This document shows positions 28,202 to 38,000 of a DNA stretch of 64,000 nt, one piece after another (within the stretch, counting starts at the first letter, position 1; each line of letters starts with the position of its first letter). Source of the stretch: an uncultured Muribaculaceae bacterium (GTDB taxonomy: Bacteria; Bacteroidota; Bacteroidia; Bacteroidales; Muribaculaceae); the NCBI GenBank assembly GCA_910578385.1, contig CAJTQV010000010.1, positions 54,614-118,613 on the forward strand, given 5' to 3'. The position numbers and the translations under genes were made by a program. The notes beneath the pieces are model-generated. The model ran no database searches, had not been told where the DNA came from, and saw only the letters and a list, made by a program, of their open reading frames with translations.

Positions 28202-28503
28202 CTTGTTTGATTTTAAAGTTAAACATAAAAAATCTTTTACGCCGTAAAGATATGCTAATAAATTTTAAAAAGCAAATAAATTTTAAAATATTTTATTGTT
28301 TTGCTGAAATTTATTGAAAAATGATGTTGGACGGAGAATAATTTGTGCGTTTTGTTAAGTGGTGGGTGCTTTGACGGTAGTGCCTAAAACAGTATCCTGT
28401 AACTTAAATTCTGAAGCCTGAAGTCTGAAGGCTGAAGCCTAAAATCTGTACGGCCGCGGCATGCCGCGACCCTACAAAAGTCGCTGTATGCCGCGCCTAA
28501 CGC
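28202..28503. other. AT-rich promoter region and repeat cluster
   Basis: The first 140 bp are very AT-rich and probably hold the promoter of the 25763-28201 gene. The rest carries TTTAGG-type units, four 7-bp CTGAAGN copies (28411-28438) and a palindrome CGCGGCATGCCGCG (28455-28468) followed by ACCCTAC. No coding sequence is seen. Confidence 0.6.
28411..28438. repeat. Four 7-bp CTGAAG(C/T/G) tandem copies
   Basis: CTGAAGC, CTGAAGT, CTGAAGG and CTGAAGC follow in series at 7-bp spacing, next to TTTAGG-like units. Confidence 0.75.
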
Positions 28504-29052
28504 CTAATGCCTAATGCCTAAGACTTCACTGTGGGTGGTGAGGAAGTTGGTGATGGTGGTGGTGATCTGGCGGCGGTCTTCGAGTTGGTCGCCGGGGAAG
28601 CGGATGGCGGCGCGGGTGTAGTGGGGAAGGCGCGCGGCGAGTCCTTCGGCAATGGCGACGCGGATTTCTTCGGGCGATTTGCCGGCCATCAGCGGTCGGC
28701 GGGAACTGTTGGCTATGAGGCGTTGGGCTATTCGCTCGGGCGATGCCTCAAGGAAGAGGGTCGTGCCGTTGGCAAGCATCCAGTCCATGTTGCCGTTGAA
28801 GCAGGGGGTGCCTCCGCCGCAAGCCACTATGACATTCTCGAACGCCCCCGCCTCGCGGAGCATGGCGCTCTCCATACGGCGGAATTCCTCCTCGCCTTTC
28901 TCGGCGAAAATCCGGCTGATCGACATGCGGAAGCGTTGCTCGATGTAGAAGTCAAGGTCTATGAACTCCCGGCCTGTGGCGCGGGCGAGCGCACGGCCGA
29001 ATGTAGTCTTGCCGCAGGCCATGTAACCGATTATGAAGAGGGGAGGAGTCAT
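28504..29052 (-). CDS. aroK: Shikimate kinase
   Basis: Phosphorylates shikimate in aromatic amino acid synthesis, the same pathway as the AroB fusion 11 kb away. The 182-residue protein has Walker A GYMACGKT, the shikimate-binding DLDFYIEQR, ACGGGTP and the RRPL lid. The C terminus VLGIRH and its stop codon are encoded by TTAGGCAT repeat units, so the repeat array appears to have replaced or extended the native end. It lies downstream of DUF2752 across another TTTAGG array. Confidence 0.95.
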   Translation of the reverse strand: MTPPLFIIGYMACGKTTFGRALARATGREFIDLDFYIEQRFRMSISRIFAEKGEEEFRRMESAMLREAGAFENVIVACGGGTPCFNGNMDWMLANGTTLFLEASPERIAQRLIANSSRRPLMAGKSPEEIRVAIAEGLAARLPHYTRAAIRFPGDQLEDRRQITTTITNFLTTHSEVLGIRH

Positions 29053-29124
29053 AGGCGTTAGGTTTTAGGTGTTAGGTTTTAGATTTTAGGCTTTAGGTTT
29101 TAGGGTTTAGGGTTTAGATTTTGG
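29053..29124. repeat. TTTTAGG-type array upstream of aroK
   Basis: About nine units of TTAGGTT/TTAGATT/TTAGGGT separate aroK from the DUF2752 gene. Confidence 0.85.
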
Positions 29125-29137
29125 GTGGTGGGGTGGG

Positions 29138-29515
29138 TTAGAGGAGGTTGCGGAGGACTGTCCAGAGGAGGAGGGAGAGGGTTATGGCCGCAATCATGAG
29201 CGGGGAGTTCAGCCATGCGTAGAGACGTGGGTATCTGGCGCGCAGGGCTGCCGAGCAGAGCATGAGGACGAGGAGGGGTGCCGCACAGATTATGAATGCG
29301 TTGGCATGCCATGCGGCGGCGAAGTCGCCATGGAGCAACGCGTGGAGCATACGCTGGCTGCCGCAACCGGGGCAGTCGTAGCCGGTAATCTCGTGAAACG
29401 CGCATTTCGGAACCCAGCGGCTTGCCGACGGGTCAACGAAAAAGTACACCGCCGCAACAGCCACGATGATGACCGGCACGGCAATGACTTTGAGAGAGAG
29501 GGAACGCATCGTCAT
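29138..29515 (-). CDS. DUF2752 membrane protein
   Basis: A 125-residue inner-membrane protein of unknown biochemical role. The longer frame upstream overlaps the CD225 gene; the ATG at 29515 gives a 4-bp ATGA overlap with its stop, so I use that. It contains the DUF2752 signature CPGCGSQRMLHALLHGDFAAAWHANA between hydrophobic segments (three in all). DUF2752 genes commonly follow CD225-family genes in Bacteroidetes, and the tight coupling here suggests a joint function. Confidence 0.88.
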   Translation of the reverse strand: MTMRSLSLKVIAVPVIIVAVAAVYFFVDPSASRWVPKCAFHEITGYDCPGCGSQRMLHALLHGDFAAAWHANAFIICAAPLLVLMLCSAALRARYPRLYAWLNSPLMIAAITLSLLLWTVLRNLL

Positions 29516-30042
29516 GAGGGCATGAGCAGCGAGAGCGGCATATAGAGCGCGTTGACTATGATGCCGAGCACGATTGAGGCTATAATCCACATCTCGGTGC
29601 GCTCAGAAGCCTTTCGGGCACCCTCGTAATCGCGTGCGAAATATTTTGAGCTGACCTGCGAGCTGAAGATGATGGCGACCACTCCTGCCGGTAGACAACA
29701 GCATATTGTCGAGAGGATTGCCCAGATCATGAAAGTCGGGGGCATAGGGGGCTGCGGAGTGTTGGGAGGGAGCTGTGTATCGGGCGACATTACATACATG
29801 GGCGGCGGAGTCTGGCTGCGTGCGCGGCCATATTCTTCCGGTTGCGGTGAACCCGGAATCTCCTCCGGCCGAGGCATGTCGGCACGCTCCGGGTCGAAGT
29901 CCATGCCTAATTTCTCGGCCCATTCCTCTTCGACGCGCGGGCGGTTTTCTGTCTGTTCCCCGGCATTTTCATCGGGGCGTGCATCCTTGTCCGGATCTAT
30001 TTCATGGCCGTTTACCGGCTCTTTCTTCTCCTCCTCTTCCAT
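29512..30042 (-). CDS. CD225/dispanin-family membrane protein
   Basis: A 176-residue protein. The first 100 residues are acidic and then Pro-rich (PPPMYVMSPDTQLPPNTPQPP). The C-terminal CD225 domain has two membrane segments joined by a basic loop: TFMIWAILSTICCCLPAGVV, FSSQVSSKYFARDYEGARKAS and WIIASIVLGIIVN. The family includes interferon-induced transmembrane proteins, but the bacterial role is unknown. It is translationally coupled to DUF2752 and lies 42 bp after the MsbA-like gene. Confidence 0.9.
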   Translation of the reverse strand: MEEEEKKEPVNGHEIDPDKDARPDENAGEQTENRPRVEEEWAEKLGMDFDPERADMPRPEEIPGSPQPEEYGRARSQTPPPMYVMSPDTQLPPNTPQPPMPPTFMIWAILSTICCCLPAGVVAIIFSSQVSSKYFARDYEGARKASERTEMWIIASIVLGIIVNALYMPLSLLMPS

Positions 30043-30084
30043 AGTGGTTCAGTTTATAGTTTAACGTATCTCCCGTTTGCATGG

Positions 30085-31923
30085 TTAGACCTGCTGCATA
30101 TCCACGAGGTGCTTGTACATGCCGTTGCGGTCGAGCAGTTCCTCGTGTGTGCCGAGCTCGACAATCTCGCCCTCGTGCAGCACGCAGATCTTATCGGCGT
30201 TGACAATGGTCGAAAGACGGTGGGCGATGACGATTGTGGTGCGGTCCTTCATCAGGTTTTCGAGAGCTTCCTGCACGAGACGTTCGCTCTCGGTGTCGAG
30301 TGCGGAAGTCGCCTCGTCGAGAATCAGGATTGCCGGATTCTTCAGGATTGCACGCGCTATGCTGATCCGCTGGCGCTGACCACCCGACAGACGGCATCCA
30401 CGGTCGCCGATCATGGTGTCGTAACCGGCTTCGGTCTCCATGATGAAATCATGGGCGTTGGCTATGCGGGCCGCTTCCTCGACCTGCTTGCGTGTCGCGC
30501 CCTCCACGCCGAATGCTATATTGTTGAAAATCGAGTCGTTGAACAGGATTGCCTCCTGGTTCACGTTGCCCATGAGCGAGCGTAGCTCCTTGACCCGGAG
30601 GTCGCGGACGTTGATGCCGTCAACAAGAATCTCACCCTGTTCTATGTCCCAGAAGCGGGGTATGAGATCAACGAGCGTGGACTTGCCCGAACCGGACTGG
30701 CCGACAATCGCCACCGTCTCACCCGGATTGACCTCAAGATTGATGTCCTTGAGGACATTGCGGTCGGGAGAGTATCCGAAAGTCACGTTGCGTAACGATA
30801 CGCTGCTCTTCGCCTTGTCGCTCTTGGCCAGCTGATGCGGATGCTCAGGATCGGTTATCGGGTTGACAGCGTTGAGAATCTTGTCGATGCGGTCCTTGGC
30901 AGCCATACCCTTGCGGACAGTGTAGGAAGTCTTTGAGAGGTCTTTGGCCGGGTTGATCATGCTGTAGAACATGACCATATAGTAAATGAACGTCGGGCCG
31001 TCGATGTCGGAATTGTTCGAGAGGATAAGACTTCCGCCGAACCAGAGAATGATGGCCACCGCCGTTGTGCCGAGGAACTCGCTCATGGGGTGGGCGAGGG
31101 CCGTGCGGCGGCTCACACTGTTGTTTATGCGGTAGAAGTCCTGAGTCTGACGTGCGAAACGCTGTTCCATCATCTTCTCGGCGTTGAACGCCTTGATGAT
31201 GCGCAGACCGCCGATGGTCTCCTCGGCGTTAGAGAGAATCTCACCCCACTTGTTCTGCGAGGCGAGCGACTTGGCCTTCAGCTTCTTGCCGACCGCGCCC
31301 ATAATGCCGCCGATGAAAGGGAGCATGATGAAGACGAAGATTGTCAGCTTCCAGCTGATGACAATCATCATGCCGAGACATGCGATGATCATGATGGGGT
31401 ACTTCACCAGAGAGAAGAGACTGGCCATGACTGAGTTCTGGACTTCCTGCACGTCGCCCGACAGACGGGCCATTATGTCGCCCTTGCGCTCCGAGGTGAA
31501 GAACCCGATCGGGAGCGAGACAATCTTGTCGTACATCTCGCGGCGGATGTCGCGCACCACTCCGTTCTGGAGCGGTATGGTGAAGAACTCGCTGAGATAT
31601 GCGGTCATTACCTTCAGCAGACATGTTATGACCAGGGCCACGCCGAGGAAAGCGAGAGTGAACGACGCTCCACGCTGCGCTATCATCTGCGACATGAACC
31701 AATAGAAATTATTGACCAGCACGTCCTTGAACGAAGCAGAACCCAATTCCATATACTCGTAGGTCGTGCCGTCGAGGCCGAAGAGCATCTGGAGAATAGG
31801 GATTATGAACGCGAACGAGAAGAGAGTGAAGAAAGCCGTCAGGAAATTGAAGAGTATACTGAGGGCGATGTCGCGCTTGTAGGGCGACGCATATCTTTTG
31901 AGAAAAACGAGAAGTTCCTTCAT
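30085..31923 (-). CDS. MsbA-like ABC exporter (permease-ATPase fusion)
   Basis: A 612-residue half-transporter with six membrane helices (residues about 15-330) and an ATPase domain. Walker A is VGQSGSGKST, the signature is LSGGQRQRISIARA, Walker B is ILILDEATSALD and the H-loop is IVIAHRLST. The general architecture fits lipid A or phospholipid flipping (MsbA) or drug export; the sequence alone does not decide. It may start an operon that continues into CD225, DUF2752 and aroK. Confidence 0.9.
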   Translation of the reverse strand: MKELLVFLKRYASPYKRDIALSILFNFLTAFFTLFSFAFIIPILQMLFGLDGTTYEYMELGSASFKDVLVNNFYWFMSQMIAQRGASFTLAFLGVALVITCLLKVMTAYLSEFFTIPLQNGVVRDIRREMYDKIVSLPIGFFTSERKGDIMARLSGDVQEVQNSVMASLFSLVKYPIMIIACLGMMIVISWKLTIFVFIMLPFIGGIMGAVGKKLKAKSLASQNKWGEILSNAEETIGGLRIIKAFNAEKMMEQRFARQTQDFYRINNSVSRRTALAHPMSEFLGTTAVAIILWFGGSLILSNNSDIDGPTFIYYMVMFYSMINPAKDLSKTSYTVRKGMAAKDRIDKILNAVNPITDPEHPHQLAKSDKAKSSVSLRNVTFGYSPDRNVLKDINLEVNPGETVAIVGQSGSGKSTLVDLIPRFWDIEQGEILVDGINVRDLRVKELRSLMGNVNQEAILFNDSIFNNIAFGVEGATRKQVEEAARIANAHDFIMETEAGYDTMIGDRGCRLSGGQRQRISIARAILKNPAILILDEATSALDTESERLVQEALENLMKDRTTIVIAHRLSTIVNADKICVLHEGEIVELGTHEELLDRNGMYKHLVDMQQV

Positions 31924-31986
31924 CTATAAGAGTCTGAGGTTACTGATTGGAACGGAATTCGTCGGGGCGTAATCCCGTTCCATCTG

Positions 31987-31994
31987 CAAAGTTA
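31987..31994 (-). promoter_or_regulatory. Candidate -7 box of the ABC exporter gene
   Basis: A minus-strand TAACTTTG fits TAnnTTTG, 63 bp upstream of the start codon. No spaced TTTG was confirmed. Confidence 0.4.
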
Positions 31995-32052
31995 ATGAAA
32001 CTTCCCGAAAAAACAGCCTTTGCCTTCGAAAAAACGCTCATGTCGAGGTGGG

Positions 32053-33474
32053 TCAGAGGGAGGTGTGGCCGGTGACAAGGAGAATGACCGAGACGACGGC
32101 GGCGATAGATATTACTCCCAGAACGCAGCGGTCGGTGAGAGTCAGCGTGCCGCAGTTTTTCTCGCGGAGCACTTTGAGGTAGAAGCCGGTGCCGGGCAAG
32201 TAGAAGAGCGATGTGAGCAGGAAGATGTCGAGTCCGCCGGCATAGATCATCCATGCGCAGAAGATGGTGCAGGCCGCGCCCGTGAGCCGGAAACGCATGT
32301 TGCGGCGTGCAGAGATGCTGCCGAGAGAGCGTTGCCCGACAGTGGATTTCCACAGATACAGACCGCTCATGAGATAGGCCGGAAGTATCATCATGCCCGT
32401 TATGCTCAGAGCGGCCATATAGACATCGTGGGCAGTTACGACTACTACGAGGAAGAGCTGCATTATCACGCTCGAAACCATCAGTCCGAAAGCGGGCATG
32501 CCGTGACGGTTAAGCTTCAGGAAACGTCGAGGAAAGACCCCTGCTCCGGCAGCCCCGTATGGCACTTCGGCGCAGACCAGGGTCCATGACACCCATCCGC
32601 CGAGCAGCGACACGATGACCGATACAATCACGAAATAGTATGCCCATTCACCGCAGGCATCCCTGAGCACATATGCCACAGAGGGGTTGTCGAGTCCGGC
32701 GAGAGCGGCACGGTTCATCACTCCGAAACTCATGAGCGAGACAAGGATGTAGAGCAGCCAGGCGATGAAGAAGCCGGTCACACCGGCCTTGCCGACATCG
32801 GTCTGACGGCGTGCGCGCGACGACATCATGACCGCACCCTCTATGCCGATGAAGCACCAGAGAGTGACGAGCATCGTGCTCTTTATCTGGTCGCCGAGAC
32901 CCCCGAGGTCGCCCGAAACCTGCCAGAATCCGGCAGTGAACAGACCGAGCTTGATATTGATTGCGAGGAGCACCACAATCAGGACTATGGCGGCCACCTT
33001 GATGATGGCGAGCGCGGAGCTCATCAGCTTGGCCGTGCGTATGCCACGGCACACGATGAAATACATCAGCCAGATGAAGAACGTGCCCGACAGCACCTCC
33101 GACCACGGGTTGTTGATCATGGCCGGGAAGAAGGCGCCGAACGAGTCGTTGAGCATCACGGCATAAGCTATGTTGGAGAAAGCGGTGCAGAGCCAGTAGC
33201 CCCACGCCACGTTGAAGCCCGCGTAGTCGCCCCATCCGGCGCGTGCATACTGGTATATGCCGGCCTTGAGGTCAGGGCGACGGTCAGCGAGGGTCTTGAA
33301 CGTCGCCACGAGCAGCAGCATGCCGACGGCGGTTATCAGCCACGATACGAGCACCGCGCCGGCCGAAGCGCCGGCGGCCATATTCTGCGGGATATTGTAG
33401 ATGCCGGCACCCACCATCATGCCGAACACGATTCCGGTCAGTCCCCAGAATCCAAGTTGCGATGAATTTTTCAA
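32053..33474 (-). CDS. APC-superfamily amino acid permease or antiporter
   Basis: A 473-residue inner-membrane transporter with about 12 hydrophobic segments. The N terminus (GLTGIVFGMMVGAGIYNIPQNMA) carries the GxGIY-type substrate loop. The sequence around KAGIYQYARAGWGDYAGFNVAWGYWLC is like arginine/ornithine or agmatine antiporters (AdiC/ArcD type). Exact substrates are not predictable. It is alone on the minus strand, followed by the ABC exporter gene 129 bp on. Confidence 0.88.
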   Translation of the reverse strand: MKNSSQLGFWGLTGIVFGMMVGAGIYNIPQNMAAGASAGAVLVSWLITAVGMLLLVATFKTLADRRPDLKAGIYQYARAGWGDYAGFNVAWGYWLCTAFSNIAYAVMLNDSFGAFFPAMINNPWSEVLSGTFFIWLMYFIVCRGIRTAKLMSSALAIIKVAAIVLIVVLLAINIKLGLFTAGFWQVSGDLGGLGDQIKSTMLVTLWCFIGIEGAVMMSSRARRQTDVGKAGVTGFFIAWLLYILVSLMSFGVMNRAALAGLDNPSVAYVLRDACGEWAYYFVIVSVIVSLLGGWVSWTLVCAEVPYGAAGAGVFPRRFLKLNRHGMPAFGLMVSSVIMQLFLVVVVTAHDVYMAALSITGMMILPAYLMSGLYLWKSTVGQRSLGSISARRNMRFRLTGAACTIFCAWMIYAGGLDIFLLTSLFYLPGTGFYLKVLREKNCGTLTLTDRCVLGVISIAAVVSVILLVTGHTSL

Positions 33475-33553
33475 ATAGAACGAAGTAAAAATGCTATTAT
33501 AATAACGCGCGGAATGAGAGATAGATTATACTGTGAAGGCTAAAATAATATTA

Positions 33554-33584
33554 AGGCCCCGTTTCATAAAAAATAACGGGGCCT
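33554..33584. terminator. Hairpin between APC permease and phosphatase genes
   Basis: AGGCCCCGTT pairs with AACGGGGCCT around an A-rich 11-nt loop. On the minus strand it lies downstream of the phosphatase gene (33651) and so ends that operon. Confidence 0.6.
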
Positions 33585-33587
33585 AAA

Positions 33588-33619
33588 GCGCGGCACCCAT
33601 TTCGCAAGGGATGCCGCGC
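33588..33619. repeat. GCGCGGCA palindrome followed by CCTAC
   Basis: GCGCGGCA (33588-33595) pairs with TGCCGCGC (33612-33619) and is followed by ACCTAC. This is a relative of the palindromes at 28455 and 43921 that also end in CCTAC. Confidence 0.6.
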
Positions 33620-33650
33620 ACCTACTATGTATCAACTGTAACTTAGATCA

Positions 33651-35015
33651 TTATCTGATCGCTATTTTGCGTGAGCTGTCGCCCCGGCGGACTATGTAGA
33701 GGCCCGGAGCGAGGCCGTCGGTATTGTCGGCCACCTTGATTCCCTGGAGGGTATATACCTCGCAGGCCGCGGATGGGGTGGAGTCGGTCAGCGCGGCGAC
33801 TTCCGATTCGATTCCCTTGAGCTTGACGCGCAGGGCCTCGATCTGCGGCTCGGTCAGGTAACCGTTGTTGACGAAATAGTCGGACATAGCCTGCTGAAGG
33901 TCGGGAACCCCGTTGATATCCTCCACGCCGAGCAGCTTCTGGAAACCATATTGCAGCAGGTGGTAGTCTCGGAATTCCTGTGTTCCCATCCTGTTGGAGA
34001 GCTGATAGTCGGCGGCAATCTCATTCCAGGTGGCGCCGCATAGAGCGCCGAGGGTGCCGGAGAACGCTCCGGTGCGGTCGGTGCCGATACGGCAATGGAT
34101 CTGGAACGGACCCGGGTGAGAGTCGTCGATGATAAACTCCACCACTTCCTTCATCCAGTTTCCGAACTTGCCGTTGTCGGGCGAATAGTAAACCTCGTTG
34201 TAGGTCGGTACAGAGTTCCCGGCACCGACGTAGAGAACGTTGCCGTTGCGGATAATCTCCTCGTAATATTCCGGAATCGTCTCCTTGTATGGAGTGCCGG
34301 CAATGGTGAACGACTGAAGGTTCCTCTCCTCGTTCTCCGACAGGCATATGTCGCAGGTGATACCCTTCGCGGTAGCGAGTTCAACCACATATTTCATGCG
34401 GTATGGTTCGGTGGCGTTCGTGTTCTTCGTGATCTTGTAGGGGTGATAAGAACGGAAAAGATTGGCGGTTCCCGGCACTCGCCTGAAGTTCGATATGGCC
34501 TCCTGCCCTTCGGTGGTGGTCAGGTCGAAATCAGAGAGCTTCTTGATTATGTTGGCCGTGCGGCTGTTCTCCTTGATGGTCTCGAAATCATCGTCGTCGA
34601 ACACCACGATATTGTTCTTGTCACCGTTGAGGAAGACATATCCCTCGGGAATGAACGACTTCGAGCCTCCGTTGAGGTAATTCGAGCCGTTGGTCACAAA
34701 CTTGAATTCAGGCTGCCCGCTGTTGCCCGGCACCTTCACCTGGGCATAGCTCAGGGTGACATACCAGAAGTTCCGCTCGCTGTCGAAGGTCATCTGGTAG
34801 GCCGGATTTGATTTCCAGCCGTTGAAGGAGCCGAGCACCTCTATTTTCGATATGCCCGAGACTTTCCAGAGAGAATTGTCCATGATGAAAGTCAGGGTTT
34901 TCTCCTGCGGATTGTCGATGAAGCACTTGGCGCGTTCGGCGTCGGTCGGGTTTACCGACGCCATGGCAGGCAGCGCGAGAGCGCATGCCACCATGGTTGT
35001 CATTATTGTTTTCAT
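33651..35015 (-). CDS. Secreted tyrosine phosphatase-like protein with E-set domain
   Basis: A 454-residue exported protein with signal peptide (MVACALALPAMA). Residues about 35-130 form an E-set/CBM48-like unit (IEVLGSFNGWKSNPAYQM). The rest is a Y_phosphatase3-type domain with the P-loop HCRIGTDRTG (catalytic Cys308, Arg314, CX5R intact). The C-terminal tail (EVYTLQGIKVADN, LAPGLYIVRRG) resembles a type IX sorting tail. It follows the 1116-residue protein by 14 bp and is surely cotranscribed with it. The substrate may be a phosphorylated glycan or lipid rather than a protein, which is inference. Confidence 0.85.
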   Translation of the reverse strand: MKTIMTTMVACALALPAMASVNPTDAERAKCFIDNPQEKTLTFIMDNSLWKVSGISKIEVLGSFNGWKSNPAYQMTFDSERNFWYVTLSYAQVKVPGNSGQPEFKFVTNGSNYLNGGSKSFIPEGYVFLNGDKNNIVVFDDDDFETIKENSRTANIIKKLSDFDLTTTEGQEAISNFRRVPGTANLFRSYHPYKITKNTNATEPYRMKYVVELATAKGITCDICLSENEERNLQSFTIAGTPYKETIPEYYEEIIRNGNVLYVGAGNSVPTYNEVYYSPDNGKFGNWMKEVVEFIIDDSHPGPFQIHCRIGTDRTGAFSGTLGALCGATWNEIAADYQLSNRMGTQEFRDYHLLQYGFQKLLGVEDINGVPDLQQAMSDYFVNNGYLTEPQIEALRVKLKGIESEVAALTDSTPSAACEVYTLQGIKVADNTDGLAPGLYIVRRGDSSRKIAIR

Positions 35016-35029
35016 AAGAATGAATCAGG

Positions 35030-38000
35030 TTATTTCACGATAAGTTTGTCGGTGTGGCGTCCGTCGGCTGTCGAGACAGCCACGATATATGCACCGCTGC
35101 CGAAACCGGCTACATTGACCGTTGCGGTCAGGCCCGCAGCCGGAGCGTCGTATACACGGGCTCCACCGGCCGAGAAGATCTCGATATGCTCGATTGGAGA
35201 TTCAGATGTCACGGTCACGGTCTCGACCGCAGGATTGGGAGAGAGGGTGATTGAAGCGTGCTGACCGGAGATATTGTCAACGACCGAGGTGAGGGCAGTC
35301 TCCTCGAATCCGAAAGGCTGCGTGGCTGTCTCGCCGCTGTCGTTCTTGAGGAGAGCGCGGACATAAGAGCCTCTGAAGCCGGTGTAGTCGAACGTGCGGC
35401 CCATGCCGACAACCGTGCTCTTGCGCTTGCCCGATGCTGCTCCCGTGGGGATGTCGGTTCCGGAAATCCAATAAATCTCAGGTGCATCGGTGTCGATGGT
35501 GATCGTGTGGGCGTCGCTGTCGGTGGTTATCGAATTGATCCGCGGCGCGAGAGCCTGGCCTGAGCCGTTGTATTCATATGAGAAATACTCGTGGCCACCC
35601 TGCATGGCCTCTTTCAGGGCATCGACAGTGAACTCAGGCATGAGCATGAACTGGTAATTGCGGAAATACTGTTCGGCGGTATGGGTGTCGTCGCATGAGT
35701 AACCCCAGACCGGGCGGGATGGCATTGTGATAGAGAGAATCTGGTCCCAGAGAATGCGGTCGTTCGGACGGCGGTTGCCCTGGTTATAGACCTCAAGACC
35801 TATCAGACTGGCGTAAGTCTGGAAATTCCGGGCGTGCCATTCGGGTGAGTTCTTCGCTCCGGCAGCATAGTTGGTGTCGATGTTCCAGTACTGTCCCGGA
35901 TGGTTGATAATTTGCAGGCCGCCGATTTTCTCAGTATACGCGTAAGATTCCTGCAACGAAGCGAATTCCTGACCCTTGCGGCCGGTAAAGAAATCATTGT
36001 GATGATTGAACTCGCCCCCTGTCGATTCGTTCCAGCTGTTGGAATTGTCCTTGCTCAGCTCGACGCCCGGAATAGCCATCATGCCGAGAGCCTCAGGGTC
36101 GCGAGCCTCCGCCCCGCGGTTGTAGAGGTCGAAGAGGTTCCACGGGTAAGGATTTGCGTCATGGTCAGTGAGAGCGAGAATCTTGTAATCGGCTGCCGCA
36201 TAAGCATCGACCACATAATCAGTGTTGAACTTGGTGTCGAACGACTGGGAGGTATGCGTGTGGAAATTAGCCTTGTAACGGCCTGTGTTGGCCCAGTCTA
36301 TTCCGGAGTAGGCATTGACTGTAAGAGTTTTCTGCACGTCGGAGGCTGAGGGAGACAACACTTTGATGCAGATTGAGCCTACATCCTCGCGCGAGGCTGT
36401 GCCGTTGGCGGCGTCGAGCGAGAGGGTATAGATTCCGGCCTTGAGCGAAGAGAGTGTGGCCTCCCATGTGTTGTCGTCAACCTGAGTCAGAGTGACCGCG
36501 CTTTCAGTGCCGTAATTCAGGCTCGAAGTCATTGTAGGTGTGCAGCCGCTACCCTCGGTGAGACGCACGGTGATTTTCGATGATTTGCCGGTTGTAGTCA
36601 CCGAAGGTACTGCCGTGAACGCGCTCACCACATCTTTAGGCACGGTCGCGCCCCATTTTGTCTCGGTAACCTTGACAGCGTTGGTCGTGAAGTCGTAGAG
36701 CAGGGTAGCCTCGATGCAGTTCTCGGCCACGCTGTACACGCCTGTGATCTCGCCCATGTCGCTTTCGGAGTTGACGCTGCCGTAGTGAATGGTGAAAGTC
36801 TTGTCATTGCCGGGGAACGTCACCGTTGCGTCGGCGGTATAGTCCGGGTTAGGAGTCATTGTGAAATTACCCTCGGCCGTGTAGACCTTGAAGCCACCCG
36901 ACGACACCGACTTGCTGTCGAGAGCCTCGCCGTCGCGCACGGTGACACGCATCCAACTGTCTTTGGTCTTCTTGGTAGAGAACGAAACGTTCTTGACCGC
37001 CTCGCTGAGGAAAGTGCTTGTGCCGTCGTCGTTGAGGCGTGCCACGTTCCAATAGACCACCTTGTTGGTTACCGACTTCGGTATAAGCTTGATGGCCACC
37101 TGTGCCGGCACTACCTCAAGATTGGTCTGTACATAATTGTCAATCAGGGAGAACTTGACCGAAGAATCGAGTGCCACCGAGGTGCTTCCCTCCTTGTAGT
37201 AGAACTGATATTCGGAGGCTGCGAAGTCGGCTGCCTTTGCCGGTGCGCGAAGGGCGCGTTCGGCGACATAGGCCGGTAGAGTCAGATTGTCGTCAACACC
37301 CGGAGATGGGTCGGCAAATGATGGGTAGAGCATGTGGAACTCCTCGCGCCATGAGTTGTCGTCATGCCAGCCGCCCTCGAAGCGTGTCACGGAGGCTGAG
37401 GGCCCGACGGCGGCGGCAAGAGCCTTGGCATCGTCGGCTATCACATGCTCCTCCAGGCTGCCGTAGCATATGCGCATAGAGGGGGCGGCTCCGGAGTTTG
37501 CGGCCATTTCCACCAGCTCATCCTGATTGAGCATAAGGAGCGGTGACATCGATACGCAGTTGCCGAAAACGTCAGGGTGTGAGAGCGATGCGTAGATGCT
37601 CAGCAGGCCTCCGAGATCGGCGCCGAGAATGGTTGTCGAGGCAGCATCGGTGCGCGTGCGGTAATTTGAGTTTACATAACCGACAACCTTGTCGATGAAC
37701 TCGCCGATGAATTTTTCAGAAGCTCCGCTGCCCATGAAATCGGGATGGGGGAATGGAATGGACTCGGCCACGAATGTATAGAGACCAACAAGAATACATC
37801 CCTCCTTGCCGTCGGCATGGTGGGTCGCGGCTGAGCCGTGGGCGTTCCATGAGTCGTCGCCGAAGAAATCGTCGCCGGCATCAACATCGCTGCCTGCGTC
37901 GGCATAGCGTTGCTGCACGCCAACCATGTAGACCACCGGATAATCCTTGCCGCTCGTCTCGTAGTCGGGCGGGAGGCTTATCCGCAACTTGCGGGTATAG

